A stretch of DNA of 64,000 bases from Brevundimonas sp. Lineage in GTDB: Bacteria > Pseudomonadota > Alphaproteobacteria > Caulobacterales > Caulobacteraceae. Within the stretch, counting starts at the first letter, position 1. Each line of letters begins with the position of its first letter. The position numbers and the translations under genes were made by a program. The stretch spans positions 62,001 to 126,000 of the forward strand of contig NZ_JAUYNX010000011.1 of the NCBI RefSeq assembly GCF_030704825.1, given 5' to 3'. Under the pieces are notes generated by a model that saw nothing but the letters and a program-made list of their open reading frames with translations, was not told the DNA's origin and made no database searches. This document shows, in pieces, positions 54,071-63,925 of this stretch.

Positions 54071-55009
54071 TCAGGGCAGAAGACCCGTCAGCCAGTGCAC
54101 GATATTCAGCCCGAACCGGGCGTTGCCCGGGGCGACGTTCATGCCGAACCGCAGGTCGGCGCGGCCGTCCGGAAACCGGACCCACTGGGCCGACAGCATG
54201 CCGGCCTCGCCCAGCACCACGACGCGGCCTTCGCCGTGGGTGAACGCCAGACCCTGCGCCCGGCCCGCCGCTGAATGGACAGCCGGGTTGTCTGACGTTC
54301 CGGTGCGGATGGCCTCGGCCACGGCGGTTGCGTCCTGCGGCGTTGCGGCCTCCCACGCCTTCGGGCCGAGGCGCATCAGCACCGCCGCCCCCTCCGGCGC
54401 GATCAGCGACTGGCCCGTGAAGGCCGTGACCGAGGCGACGGCTTCGTCGGCGCCGCGCCCGCGCGTGATGGCGTGATCGCCCAGCCGTTCGCCGGCGTAG
54501 ACGAGCTGGCTAGTCACCCCGTTGGCGTTGTCCGCCGGCTCGAAAGTCCAGCCCTGGCCCATGCCGACGCCGAACCGCATCGCCAGATCGGCCGCGGCGA
54601 CCCCGAAGGGCGCGTGGTCGGCAATGAGCAGCAGATTTCCCCCGCCCCGCACCCAGGCCTCGACCGCCTCGATCTCGCTCGCGCTGAAGGGCGAGCCGCC
54701 GTCGATCGGACCCGCATTGGCGATGACCAGCACGTCGACTCCGTCCAGCCCGCCGGCGTCGAAGGCCGCGGTCCCGCCGCGCACCTCCAGGCCGTCGGCC
54801 CTGAGCAAGGCGGCGAAAGGCGCGTAGCGCCCGTCGACGGTGTGGAAATTATTGTGCGCCCCGTCGATCATGACCACCGGGGCGTCGCCGACGTACGCCG
54901 GGCGGGCGACCTCCGGCCGGAAGTCCGGATCGGTCATCTGCTGCTGCGCCGTCGCCGGCGCGGCGAGGGCCAGGGCGATCAGGCCGAAGCCCAGGGCGGT
55001 CAGTCTCAT
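54071..55009 (-). CDS. Exported DUF4350-like protein
   Basis: A 312-residue exported protein with a signal peptide (LGFGLIALALAAPATA). The body has a Rossmann-like, class I amidotransferase-like pattern (VVMIDGAHNNFHTVDGRYAPFAALLRADGLEVRGG; VDVLVIANAGPIDGG; AWVRGGGNLLLIADHAPFG), similar to DUF4350 domains. Its role is unknown. It lies 14 bases upstream of the small 79-residue gene and 42 bases after fghA on the same strand. Confidence 0.8.
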   Translation of the reverse strand: MRLTALGFGLIALALAAPATAQQQMTDPDFRPEVARPAYVGDAPVVMIDGAHNNFHTVDGRYAPFAALLRADGLEVRGGTAAFDAGGLDGVDVLVIANAGPIDGGSPFSASEIEAVEAWVRGGGNLLLIADHAPFGVAAADLAMRFGVGMGQGWTFEPADNANGVTSQLVYAGERLGDHAITRGRGADEAVASVTAFTGQSLIAPEGAAVLMRLGPKAWEAATPQDATAVAEAIRTGTSDNPAVHSAAGRAQGLAFTHGEGRVVVLGEAGMLSAQWVRFPDGRADLRFGMNVAPGNARFGLNIVHWLTGLLP

Positions 55010-55051
55010 CGGAACCCCTCCGGTTGCAGCGCCGATCCTGCCACGCCCGCC

Positions 55052-55885
55052 TCAGGCCTTCAGCCGTTTCGCGTGGAAGGCGAGGTGGTCGGCGATGAAA
55101 CTGGCCATGAAGAAGTAGGAGTGGTCGTAGCCGGGCTGCATCCGCAGGGTGATCGTCTGCCCCGCCGCCTGTCCCGCCGCGACCAGCAGCCCGGGCTTCA
55201 GCTGCTCCGCGAGGAACGGATCAGCGTCGCCCTGGTCGATCAGAATGTCGTCGTAGCAGCCGCCGCCCACACCCTCCTCGATCAGCCGCGCCGCATCATG
55301 CGCGTCCCACGCCGCCCGGTCGTCGCCCAGATAGGCCGTGAACGCCCTCTCGCCCCATGGGCACCGCGTCGGCGAGGCGATCGGCGCGAAGGCCGACACC
55401 GACCGGAACAGGTGCGGATGCCTGAGCGCCAGGGTCAGCGCCCCGTGCCCGCCCATGGAATGGCCGCTGATCGACCGCGCCTTCGTCGTCGGGAATTCGG
55501 CGTCGATCAGCCCGATCAGCTCCTCGACGACATAACTCTCCATGCGGAAATGCGGCGTCCAGGGGGCCTCGGTCGCGTCGACATAGAAGCTCGCCCCCTG
55601 CCCCAGGTCCCAGGCCGGATCGTCCGCGACGCCCTCCCCGCGCGGCGAGGTGTCGGGCGCGACGACGATCACGCCATGCCCGGCGGCGGACGCATAGGCC
55701 CCCGCCTTGGTGGTGAAATTGTCCTCGGTGCAGGTCAGGCCCGACAGCCAGATCAGCACCGGAAACGGCCCCTCGCCCGGCGGAACGAAGACCGACAGGG
55801 TCATGGGCGCGCCGGTCACGGCGCTGTCGTGCTTCAGGTAGCGGAGCGTTCCGCCGTGGACGGCATGGGATTTGAGGGTTTCCAT
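55052..55885 (-). CDS. fghA: S-formylglutathione hydrolase
   Basis: A 277-residue esterase-D-type hydrolase that releases formate from S-formylglutathione in the glutathione-dependent formaldehyde pathway. SGLTCTEDNF near residue 48, the nucleophile elbow GHSMGGHGAL near residue 147, and DQGDADPF with a C-terminal His in PGYDHSYFFM are all present. It is followed upstream by two VOC genes and adhC, completing the pathway. RBS is weak. Confidence 0.95.
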   Translation of the reverse strand: METLKSHAVHGGTLRYLKHDSAVTGAPMTLSVFVPPGEGPFPVLIWLSGLTCTEDNFTTKAGAYASAAGHGVIVVAPDTSPRGEGVADDPAWDLGQGASFYVDATEAPWTPHFRMESYVVEELIGLIDAEFPTTKARSISGHSMGGHGALTLALRHPHLFRSVSAFAPIASPTRCPWGERAFTAYLGDDRAAWDAHDAARLIEEGVGGGCYDDILIDQGDADPFLAEQLKPGLLVAAGQAAGQTITLRMQPGYDHSYFFMASFIADHLAFHAKRLKA

Positions 55886-55909
55886 GCCCGACCCTCTAAC
55901 CCCCTCCTT

Positions 55910-55944
55910 GTCATCCCGGAAGCCGCGCAGCGGCTATCCGGGAC
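55910..55944. repeat. REP-like palindrome overlapping the VOC gene end
   Basis: Positions 55911-55920 and 55934-55943 carry the TCCCGGA/TCCGGGA pair, and GCCGC with GCGGC form the inner stem. It matches the style of dispersed Caulobacterales intergenic repeats. The TAG stop of the following VOC gene lies within it. Confidence 0.7.
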
Positions 55945-56317
55945 GATGCAGGGCGCAGACCTTGTTGCCGTCCGGGTCGCGCAGATAGGCCAGGTACAGT
56001 TTCCCGAACGGGCCGTTCCGCTCGCCGGGCGGATCCTCGATCGAGCGGCCGCCGGCCGCGGCGCCGGCGTCGTGGAAGGCGTGGACCATTTCCGGCGTCC
56101 TGGCCGCGAAGCCGATCGTGCCGCCATTGGCGTGGCAGGCCGCCTCGCCGTCGATAGGCTTGCCGACCGCGAAGGCGCCCATGCGCGTCCGCCACCAGTA
56201 GCGGCCCTTGGCGTCAGGCCCGCTGCCCGGCTCGTGTCCGAGCGCGCCCAGCGCGGCGTCATAGAATTTGCGCGACGCCTCGACGTCGTTCGCGCCGACG
56301 GTGATGTGAGTGAACAT
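55934..56317 (-). CDS. VOC (glyoxalase-fold) protein
   Basis: A 127-residue VOC-superfamily protein. Typical blocks are HITVGANDVEASRKFYDAALGALGHE near the N-terminus and GKLYLAYLRDPDGNKVCALH at the C-terminus, with a metal-binding His and Glu. Its role in the formaldehyde cluster is unknown; glyoxalase-fold proteins often handle glutathione adducts. Start at the internal Met with GGAGGTCGCC upstream. The last codons lie in a REP-like repeat, so the C-terminus may have been altered. Confidence 0.9.
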   Translation of the reverse strand: MFTHITVGANDVEASRKFYDAALGALGHEPGSGPDAKGRYWWRTRMGAFAVGKPIDGEAACHANGGTIGFAARTPEMVHAFHDAGAAAGGRSIEDPPGERNGPFGKLYLAYLRDPDGNKVCALHRPG

Positions 56318-56382
56318 GGCGACCTCCCTGACCTGATCTAGTCCGTTTTTATAACGAACGGACAGGACAGCGCAAGCGGCGG

Positions 56383-56751
56383 TCAACCCTCGCCCGGATC
56401 ATCCGGATCGGGGAAGAACAGCTGGTTGCCGTCGGGATCGTCCACGACCCAGGTGCGATAGCCCCACCACCCCTCGGTGCAGACGACGCCCCCGGCCGCC
56501 AGCGCGCGGGGCATCGCCTTCCAATCCACCGCCGTCAGCGAGATGAACAGCATTCCCATTCCGACCTTGTCCGGCCACTGGCTGGACAGGATGATCTCGC
56601 AGCCGGCCCGTTGCACCTGGGCGACGAACGCCTGTCCGTCCGCCTCGGCGAAACGCCACGCTTCCGAGAAGCCGAGTTTCCCGACGTAGAATTTCGAGGC
56701 GGCGTCGACATCCGCCACCAACAGCATCGGACGTGAGTACCAGTCGGCCAT
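56383..56751 (-). CDS. VOC protein, bleomycin-resistance type
   Basis: A 122-residue VOC protein (PMLLVADVDAASKFYVGKLGFSEAWRFAEADGQAFVAQVQ; WVVDDPDGNQLFFPDPDD). This shape is seen in bleomycin-binding proteins and small dioxygenase-like proteins. It sits between the first VOC gene and adhC; all are on the same strand. A substrate cannot be named. The internal Met is preceded by GGAGGCCGAC. Confidence 0.88.
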   Translation of the reverse strand: MADWYSRPMLLVADVDAASKFYVGKLGFSEAWRFAEADGQAFVAQVQRAGCEIILSSQWPDKVGMGMLFISLTAVDWKAMPRALAAGGVVCTEGWWGYRTWVVDDPDGNQLFFPDPDDPGEG

Positions 56752-56767
56752 GTCGGCCTCCTTCCGA

Positions 56768-57874
<1,107 letters not shown>

Positions 57875-57978
57875 AGGCAGGTCCTTTCGCGAGTCAGCCA
57901 CGGTTCTAGCGATCCGCCCGTCGGGCCGAAACCGCCTTGACCATTGCCAGTCTGATCTGGATCGCTATCCGTTCTGCT

Positions 57979-58350
57979 ATGGCGAAGGCGGCGAAGGCAA
58001 ACTTCTATCTCCGTGTCCGACGTTGGGTCGATCACGACATCGCGCATCGATACAAGTCGCCGGTCCTGGGGCTCAGTTTCATTGCGGCGATGTTCGTCGG
58101 GTTCCTGTCCCGCAATCTTGAGCGACCGTCGTCCTGGATCGCCTGGTCGCTGGCCATGGCCGTCGTCCTTGCGTGGAACGCGTTCGTCCTCTGGCGCGCA
58201 ATCCGGATTGTCCGGGCCGTCTCGATCAAGGGCGACCGGGACTACGATCAAAGGGTCAAATTCACCCTCGATATCGAACATCAGCGAAGCGAAAGCGTCA
58301 GCGCGGCGTCGCAACGCGAGCGCTCGCGGCGGCGGCGGTCGCGAGGCTGA
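57979..58350 (+). CDS. Small membrane protein coupled to the sirtuin gene
   Basis: A 123-residue protein with two hydrophobic helices ([38 protein letters not shown]) and a long basic C-terminal tail. It ends in TGATG with the sirtuin start, implying coupled translation. A TTG start 42 bases earlier is possible. No family is recognised. Basic tail and membrane helices may place the deacylase near the membrane, but that is only an idea. Confidence 0.65.
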   Translation: MAKAAKANFYLRVRRWVDHDIAHRYKSPVLGLSFIAAMFVGFLSRNLERPSSWIAWSLAMAVVLAWNAFVLWRAIRIVRAVSIKGDRDYDQRVKFTLDIEHQRSESVSAASQRERSRRRRSRG

Positions 58351-59063
58351 TGCGCGACCGCCGAAACCTCGTCATCCTCACCGGCGCCGGCGTCTCGGCC
58401 GAATCCGGCGTTCCCACCTTCCGCGCCGACGACGGCCTGTGGATGGGCCATCGGCTCGAGGACGTGGCCACGCCCGAGGCCTTCGCCCGCGACCCGGCCC
58501 TGGTGCAGGACTTCTACAACCGCCGCCGCCGCCAGCTGCCGACCGTGCATCCCAACGCCGCCCACCATGCCCTGGCCGACCTCGCCGCCCGCTGGGACGG
58601 CGACTTCCTGCTGGTCACCCAGAACGTCGACGACCTGCACGACCGCGTCCACGTCGCGACCCCGCCCGCCGCCGGTTTCGAGTTGATCCACATGCACGGC
58701 GAACTGCTGAAGGCCCATTGCACCCGCACGGGCCGGGTCTGCGACTGGCCCGGCGATCTGGCGACGCACGAGCCGTCGCCGCACCACCCTCAAGGCCGGC
58801 TGCGTCCGCACATCGTCTGGTTCGGCGAGATGCCGCTGCACATGGACCGCATCGAGGCGGCGCTGGCGGCCTGCGACCTGTTCGTCGCCATCGGCACCTC
58901 GGGCGCGGTCTGGCCGGCGGCGGGGTTCGTGGAACTGGCCCGGTCCGCCGGCGCCCGCACGGTCGAGATCAATCTGGAGCCGACCCCGGGTGGTCGCCGG
59001 TTCGACGAAGGCCTGTACGGCCCGGCGACGGAAACCGTGCCGGCCTTCTGCGCCACGCTCTGA
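58350..59063 (+). CDS. cobB: NAD-dependent sirtuin deacylase
   Basis: A 237-residue Sir2-type deacylase. [23 protein letters not shown] near residue 9 and [10 protein letters not shown] near residue 90 bind NAD+; the catalytic His is in HMHGEL near residue 116. The zinc region keeps [12 protein letters not shown] but shows no second Cys pair where many sirtuins have one. It removes acyl groups from lysines. It begins on the TGATG with the small membrane-protein gene. Confidence 0.93.
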   Translation: MRDRRNLVILTGAGVSAESGVPTFRADDGLWMGHRLEDVATPEAFARDPALVQDFYNRRRRQLPTVHPNAAHHALADLAARWDGDFLLVTQNVDDLHDRVHVATPPAAGFELIHMHGELLKAHCTRTGRVCDWPGDLATHEPSPHHPQGRLRPHIVWFGEMPLHMDRIEAALAACDLFVAIGTSGAVWPAAGFVELARSAGARTVEINLEPTPGGRRFDEGLYGPATETVPAFCATL

Positions 59064-59076
59064 TTCCCACCCTTCA

Positions 59077-59110
59077 ACCGTCACCCTCGGGCTTGATCCG
59101 AGGATGACGG
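59077..59110. repeat. REP-like palindrome between sirtuin and trmJ genes
   Basis: CCTCGG (59085-59090) and CCGAGG (59098-59103) enclose GCTTGAT, flanked by TCA/TGA. This is a common palindromic intergenic repeat style in Caulobacterales. It lies between the convergent cobB and trmJ genes. Confidence 0.55.
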
Positions 59111-59119
59111 CGAGAACAC

Positions 59120-59893
59120 TCAGCCCTCCCCCGCCGCCTTCTTCGCCAGCCGCGCCAGCACCCGTCCCCGCCCTTTGGACAGGGCCGTGATCACCCCGCG
59201 GAAGGTGGCGACCTCCTGCGCCGTGAACCCCGCCCGCCCCAGCATCACCCGCAGGTTCTGACTCATGGAGCGGAATTTCTCCGGCGGATGGAAGAAGCCG
59301 GCGGCGTCCAGCTCCTTCTCCAGATGCTCGTACATGCCCAGCATCAGCGCCCCCGACGCCGGCGGCTCGCCCTCGCGGAAATTCGGCGGCGGCGCGTCCA
59401 GCAGCAGGGTGCGCCACTCATAGGCGTTGATCGCCACCGCCTGGGCCAGGTTCAGGCTCTGGTGGCGCGGGTCGATGGGAATGGTGACGATGCCCTGGCA
59501 CAGGGCGATATCCGAAGTCTCCAGCCCGGCCCGCTCGCCCCCGAACAACAGGCCGACCCCGAGCCCCGACGCCCGGTCGTCGTACAGCACCCGCGCCGCC
59601 TCACGCGGCGTTCGCACCGGCTGGCGCGTTTCGCGCGGCCGGGCCGTCGTCGCGAAGACGGTGTTCAGGTCGGCGACCGCCTCGGCCACGCTGTCGAACA
59701 CCCGGATCCCCTCCAGCACCCAGTCGGCGCCCGAGGCCGTGGCCCAGGCCCGCTCCTGCGGCCAGCCGTCGCGCGGCGCGACCAGCCGCAGTTCCGCCAG
59801 CCCGAAATTGGCCATCACCCGCGCCACCGCGCCGATGTTCTCGGCCATCTGGGACTTGTCGAGGATGATGACGGGTGAAACGGGCTCGGACAT
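59120..59893 (-). CDS. trmJ: SpoU-type tRNA methyltransferase (TrmJ-like)
   Basis: A 257-residue SPOUT methyltransferase. NIGAVARVMANFG near residue 19 is motif 1, LLFGGERAGL near residue 115 motif 2, and DPRHQSLNLAQAVAINAYEWR near residue 142 motif 3. TrmJ methylates the 2'-O of nucleotide 32 in tRNA. The ATG overlaps the sulfotransferase stop (ATGA). Family is clear; exact target is inferred. Confidence 0.9.
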   Translation of the reverse strand: MSEPVSPVIILDKSQMAENIGAVARVMANFGLAELRLVAPRDGWPQERAWATASGADWVLEGIRVFDSVAEAVADLNTVFATTARPRETRQPVRTPREAARVLYDDRASGLGVGLLFGGERAGLETSDIALCQGIVTIPIDPRHQSLNLAQAVAINAYEWRTLLLDAPPPNFREGEPPASGALMLGMYEHLEKELDAAGFFHPPEKFRSMSQNLRVMLGRAGFTAQEVATFRGVITALSKGRGRVLARLAKKAAGEG

Positions 59894-61347
59894 CAGCCCT
59901 GACTATCCGTTCCCAGCGCGGCCCGCACCCCGTCCAGATGCGTCTCGTAGTTCCGCCACCGCCCCGACGAGCGCTGGTACAGCGGCTCGCGCACCTGCCA
60001 GACGCTGGCCGTCCGCACCGGCGCCGCGGTCTTGTGGAAGTCCAGCACCCCCTCCTCCCAGTCCAGCCCGCAATAGGCCAGCAGCCGCTCCACCGCCGGC
60101 CGTGGCTCGACCACCAGGGCGTCGTAGTCCAGGTCCAGGATGTCCGGATACAGCGCCTTCCAGTGACGCATCAGCCGCTCGTACTGGCCGTGCCAGTGCG
60201 CCAGGTCCTCGAGGTCCAGCGCATGGGCCATCGACCGGTCCAGGTGCAGGAACCAGTTGGACAGGATCACGTCCAGCGGCTCGCGCACCGTGTGGACGAT
60301 GCGGGCGGCCGGGAACATCGCCTTGATCAGGCCGATGTGCAGGAAGTTGTCCGGCCGTTTGTCGGTGACGGCGTCGGCGCCGGGCCGGGCGACCTTAAGC
60401 CCGTCGAGATACAGCCCCCTCAACCGCGCCAGCGCCTCCGGTCCGGCGTCCCTCAGCGCCTGCGGATAGCCGGCGATCGCCCGCGCCAGTCCGGGGACCA
60501 GCCCCAGCTCCCCGCCGCCCGTGACCCGGCTGTGCCCCGTCAGGATCTGCTCGACCAGGGTCGAGCCGGACCGGAACAGGCCGCAGATGAAGATCGGCCC
60601 CCCGTCCGCCCCCGCGACCGGCGTCGCCGGCTCGGGAAAGGCCGCGATCAGGCTGTCGACGAACCGCTCATGCCCCGCCCGGTCGTACGGCGGGCCCTCC
60701 GGGTCGGCTGCGCGGCTGGCGGCGTTCGCGGCGGCGTAGGCGGCGAAGGCCTCGTCATACGCCCCGACCTGGTCCAGCGCCCGGCCGAGGGCGAAAGCGA
60801 GCTCCGCCCGGTCCTCGGGATGCAGGCCGGCCTGGTCCAGCGCCGTCCGCAAGCCCAGGATCACCGGATCGTCCGGTCCCGTGGGCCGGGCCAGTCCCGC
60901 CGCCCGCGCCAGCGCCACCGGATGCCCCGGCGCCACGGCCAGCGCCCGGGCGTAGGCTTCCGCCGCCGCCTCGCGCCGCCCCATGTCCTCATGCAGATTG
61001 CCCAGGTTCAGCAGCGCCGGCAGCCAGTCGGGCGCCGCCGCCAGCGCCGCCTCCAGATCGGCCAGCGCCAGGTCGGGCCGTCCCAGGTCGTCGGCGTGGA
61101 TAACGCCCCGATTCAGCCAGGCCTCCTCCGGCCCCGAAACCCCGCGCCGCAGGGCCTCGGCATAGGCCGCCAGCGCCGCCTCGAACCGTCCGGACTGGCG
61201 CTCCATCAGGGCCAGGTTGAACCAGCTGTCGGGCAGGTCGGGCCGCAGGGCCAGCAGCTGCCGATAGGCCGTCGCCGCCTCGGTCGCCCGCCCCGCCGCG
61301 CGCAGGCGCGAGGCGACCGCCATCAGGGCTTCGGCGGGGTCGGCCAA
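59893..61347 (-). CDS. TPR-repeat sulfotransferase-family protein
   Basis: A 484-residue protein with tetratricopeptide repeats in the first ~220 residues (Ala/Leu-rich pairs with DLPDSWFNLALMERQSGRFEAALAAYAEALRRG), followed by a sulfotransferase-type domain. The 5'-PSB loop is FICGLFRSGSTLVEQIL near residue 228. Substrate may be a carbohydrate or protein; a TPR-sulfotransferase fusion occurs in several proteobacteria. It is coupled to trmJ and sits one base after the S1/P1 nuclease gene. Confidence 0.88.
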   Translation of the reverse strand: MADPAEALMAVASRLRAAGRATEAATAYRQLLALRPDLPDSWFNLALMERQSGRFEAALAAYAEALRRGVSGPEEAWLNRGVIHADDLGRPDLALADLEAALAAAPDWLPALLNLGNLHEDMGRREAAAEAYARALAVAPGHPVALARAAGLARPTGPDDPVILGLRTALDQAGLHPEDRAELAFALGRALDQVGAYDEAFAAYAAANAASRAADPEGPPYDRAGHERFVDSLIAAFPEPATPVAGADGGPIFICGLFRSGSTLVEQILTGHSRVTGGGELGLVPGLARAIAGYPQALRDAGPEALARLRGLYLDGLKVARPGADAVTDKRPDNFLHIGLIKAMFPAARIVHTVREPLDVILSNWFLHLDRSMAHALDLEDLAHWHGQYERLMRHWKALYPDILDLDYDALVVEPRPAVERLLAYCGLDWEEGVLDFHKTAAPVRTASVWQVREPLYQRSSGRWRNYETHLDGVRAALGTDSQG

Positions 61348-62370
61348 TCAGTCCTCGCCGTACATGGCCAGCCACGGGTCGGCGGTCCCGGCCTCGACCT
61401 CGGCTACCTTGACCGCCGGCCATCCGATCGAGTCGTCCGCCGCGTCGCGCCAGGCCAGCACGAACAGGTCGCGCAGCTCCGACGCCCCCGCCGCCAGCCG
61501 CGCCGTCACGAAGGCCCCGCCGCGCGCGTCGCCCTCGCCGAACCCGCCGGCCTTCTCCAGGGCATAGAAGGGCGTCACCTGGGCCAGGGTGGTCTTCAGA
61601 TAGGCCGGCACGCGGGCGCGCAGATCGAAGCCGTCCAGCGCCGGCGCGGCCATCGCCGCCTCCACCGCGTCCAGCCGCGCGACCCGTGCCGTGAACGCCC
61701 CCTCGAAGGCGCCGTGGGTCTGGCGCGAGGTGGTGTAGCCCTCGGGGTTGGGGACGTCCCGCGACCAGCCGTTGTAGTGGATGGTGGTGTGGTGCGGCTG
61801 CGACCCGTCGCCGACATAGTGGCCCAGATAGCCCATGTCGCGCAGGATCAGGGCCTCGCGGCGCAGCCGGTCCTCGCGGTACCACGCCCGCCTGCCCGGA
61901 TCGGTCTCGCGCGCCTCGGCGGCGTTCAGCACCCGCCAGGTGGCGAAGTCGCGCACCAGCTGCTGATAGCCGTCCATGATGGCGTAGGGCAGGTAGCCGG
62001 CGTCGTCGACCTCGATCCCCGCCGCCGCCAGCGCCGCGTCATATTCGGACTTCAGCCGCGGCAGGGCGTCGATCGAAAGGCCCTGTTCGTTCATGACCCG
62101 GCCGTCCTCGATCAGGTCGACGAAATGGGCCGTGTCGCGTTCGCGGTCGTGCGGCTGGCCGCCGCCCTTGGTGCGGTCCGGCTCGCGCGCCAGCTCCCCG
62201 ACCTCGGCCGCCGCGCCCGGCGTGCGCAGGAAGGCCGGCAGCTCGTCCGGCAGGCCGCGCACCGCCGCCACCCCGATCAGCCGGTGGCCGGTATTGCCCC
62301 AGGCGTCGGCCTGCAGCGCCACGCCGCCGGCGGCGACGAGGACGAGGGCGGCGAGGACGAGACGCTTCAT
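61348..62370 (-). CDS. Exported S1/P1-type nuclease
   Basis: A 340-residue exported nuclease. The signal peptide ends before DAWGNTGHR; Trp24 at the mature N-terminus is a zinc ligand of S1/P1 nucleases, and MGYLGHYVGDGSQPHHTTIHYNGW near residue 190 is the other zinc-binding region. It would degrade single-stranded nucleic acids outside the cell. It ends one base before the TPR-sulfotransferase start, so both may be cotranscribed. Whether it is active is not testable here. Confidence 0.92.
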   Translation of the reverse strand: MKRLVLAALVLVAAGGVALQADAWGNTGHRLIGVAAVRGLPDELPAFLRTPGAAAEVGELAREPDRTKGGGQPHDRERDTAHFVDLIEDGRVMNEQGLSIDALPRLKSEYDAALAAAGIEVDDAGYLPYAIMDGYQQLVRDFATWRVLNAAEARETDPGRRAWYREDRLRREALILRDMGYLGHYVGDGSQPHHTTIHYNGWSRDVPNPEGYTTSRQTHGAFEGAFTARVARLDAVEAAMAAPALDGFDLRARVPAYLKTTLAQVTPFYALEKAGGFGEGDARGGAFVTARLAAGASELRDLFVLAWRDAADDSIGWPAVKVAEVEAGTADPWLAMYGED

Positions 62371-62399
62371 GGCGGGCTCCGGCGAATGACCGGATCGCT

Positions 62400-62984
62400 C
62401 TAGCGTATCCCGAACGCGTCCTCCACCCGCCCGATCCAGGCGACGACAGCGGGATAGGCGCCGAGGTCGAAATCCCCCTCGGGCGCGACACGCGTATAGG
62501 CGACCAGGGCCAGGTCGGCCAGGGTGGGACCGTCTCCCACCAGCCAGTCCGTGTCCGCCAGCGCCGCCTCCATCCGGGCCAGGGCGGCATGGCCGCGCTC
62601 CATCAGCCGCGGCTCGATCTCGTCCGCGCGCTTGCCGCCCAGCAGCCTCTGGAACCGGACCACGGCGATATAGGGTTCGTGGCTGTACTGTTCCCAGAAC
62701 AGCCATTCGTACATCCGGGCGCGGTCGTAGGGATCGGCGGGGATGAACGGCGTGCCTTCGCCGAAATAGCCGATGATGGCGTTGGACTGGGCCAGCACCC
62801 GGCCATCCTCCAGCACCACCGTCGGCGTCTGTCCCGCGGGATTCAGGGCCAGGAATTCCGGACTGCGCGTCACGCCCGACACGACGTCGGTTTCGATCCA
62901 CCGATAATCACGCCCCAGCCTGTCGAGCAACCACTTGACCTTCAAACAGTTTCCCGAACGAATATATCCGTAGACAGTAAGCAT
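62400..62984 (-). CDS. Glutathione S-transferase
   Basis: A 194-residue GST. The thioredoxin-like domain (MLTVYGYIRSGNCLKVKWLLDRLG; VVLEDGRVLAQSNAIIGYFGEG) contains a Ser/Cys near the catalytic position, and the C-terminal helical domain ends SNAI..WLVGDGPTLADLALVAYTRV. Reaction substrate is unknown. ATG has no strong RBS. The first Met of a longer frame lies in non-coding DNA. It may cooperate with the glutathione-dependent formaldehyde genes but is 5 kb away. Confidence 0.92.
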   Translation of the reverse strand: MLTVYGYIRSGNCLKVKWLLDRLGRDYRWIETDVVSGVTRSPEFLALNPAGQTPTVVLEDGRVLAQSNAIIGYFGEGTPFIPADPYDRARMYEWLFWEQYSHEPYIAVVRFQRLLGGKRADEIEPRLMERGHAALARMEAALADTDWLVGDGPTLADLALVAYTRVAPEGDFDLGAYPAVVAWIGRVEDAFGIR

Positions 62985-63203
62985 CGCGCCCCAGCAAAGT
63001 GATGTTGATCTGCGAATACTGCTTACAGGTTTCGCGCCGTTGGCCAAACGAGATTCGGCGTGACCGTGACAAGGTCCACTTATCCACCGAAGAGCCGGAC
63101 GCGATGTCGCAGCGCAGCACGAATGTCGGGTTTCCGCCACATTTGGCGGCGACAAGCCCGCCGTCGGACGCGTACGGGGCCGGCGTTTCCGTGAGTCCGC
63201 CTC

Positions 63204-63827
63204 ATGCTCGGCAAAGCCGCTGCGTTCGCCATTGTTATGGCGATGGCCCTTCCCGCCCAGGTCCAGGCGACCGGCGATCCGATGTCCTACCAGGCCGCGA
63301 CGAGCGCGGGCTGGGGCGTCGAATCAACCGTCCCCCCCGCGGAAGGTTCCACAGACAGCGGCGTCGCCGAGCCCGTGCTCAACACCGACCAGCAGACCCT
63401 GATGCAGCGCGACGCCGACTGGAGCGCACGGGCCAACCTCTACCATGCGGGCGGCGGCGGAGCGACGGGTAACGACAGCCTCGGCTGCCGGCCGATCGCC
63501 ATGCGCACGGTCGCGACCGATCCCCGCTACATCCCCCGCCGCACCCGCCTGTTCATCCGCGAGACGGTCGGCATGCGGATGCCCGACGGCACGGTCCACG
63601 ACGGCTACTGGTACGCCTCCGACACCGGCGGCGCGATCAAGGGCCAGAAGATCGACCTCTACACCGGCCACGGCCGCGGCTCGATGTCCCCGGCCATGCG
63701 CTTTAACCAGCGCCGTCTGACCATCGTCGACGCCGGCCGCTTCGAGGGCTGCCCCCCGTCCTGGGACAACCTGCCCAGCCAGACCACGCTGATGGCCTCG
63801 GCCGGAACCAACGCCGGTTCGAACTAG
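63204..63827 (+). CDS. Exported 3D-domain protein
   Basis: A 207-residue exported protein with a signal peptide (AFAIVMAMALPAQVQA). The C-terminal 3D domain (MRTVATDPRYIPRRTRLFI; YWYASDTGGAIKGQKIDLYTG; near residues 100-165) is the three-Asp fold found in lytic transglycosylase-type proteins. Its role in peptidoglycan is likely but unproven. It ends with a C-terminal WDNL region; no LysM or SH3 domain seen. Confidence 0.88.
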   Translation: MLGKAAAFAIVMAMALPAQVQATGDPMSYQAATSAGWGVESTVPPAEGSTDSGVAEPVLNTDQQTLMQRDADWSARANLYHAGGGGATGNDSLGCRPIAMRTVATDPRYIPRRTRLFIRETVGMRMPDGTVHDGYWYASDTGGAIKGQKIDLYTGHGRGSMSPAMRFNQRRLTIVDAGRFEGCPPSWDNLPSQTTLMASAGTNAGSN

Positions 63828-63925
63828 GTCTCCGCACGGGCCTCCGTGCGTCCGCCGCGCGCCCGCGAATTGCCGTTCTGTGAAATGATATTATGGTCGC
63901 GGCCTTCACCTTGGGGGAGGCGATC

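Noticed and set aside
59875..62403. An 842-codon plus-strand open frame
   Set aside because: Antisense to the trmJ, sulfotransferase and nuclease genes, rich in Arg/Gln/Pro, with no recognisable motifs.
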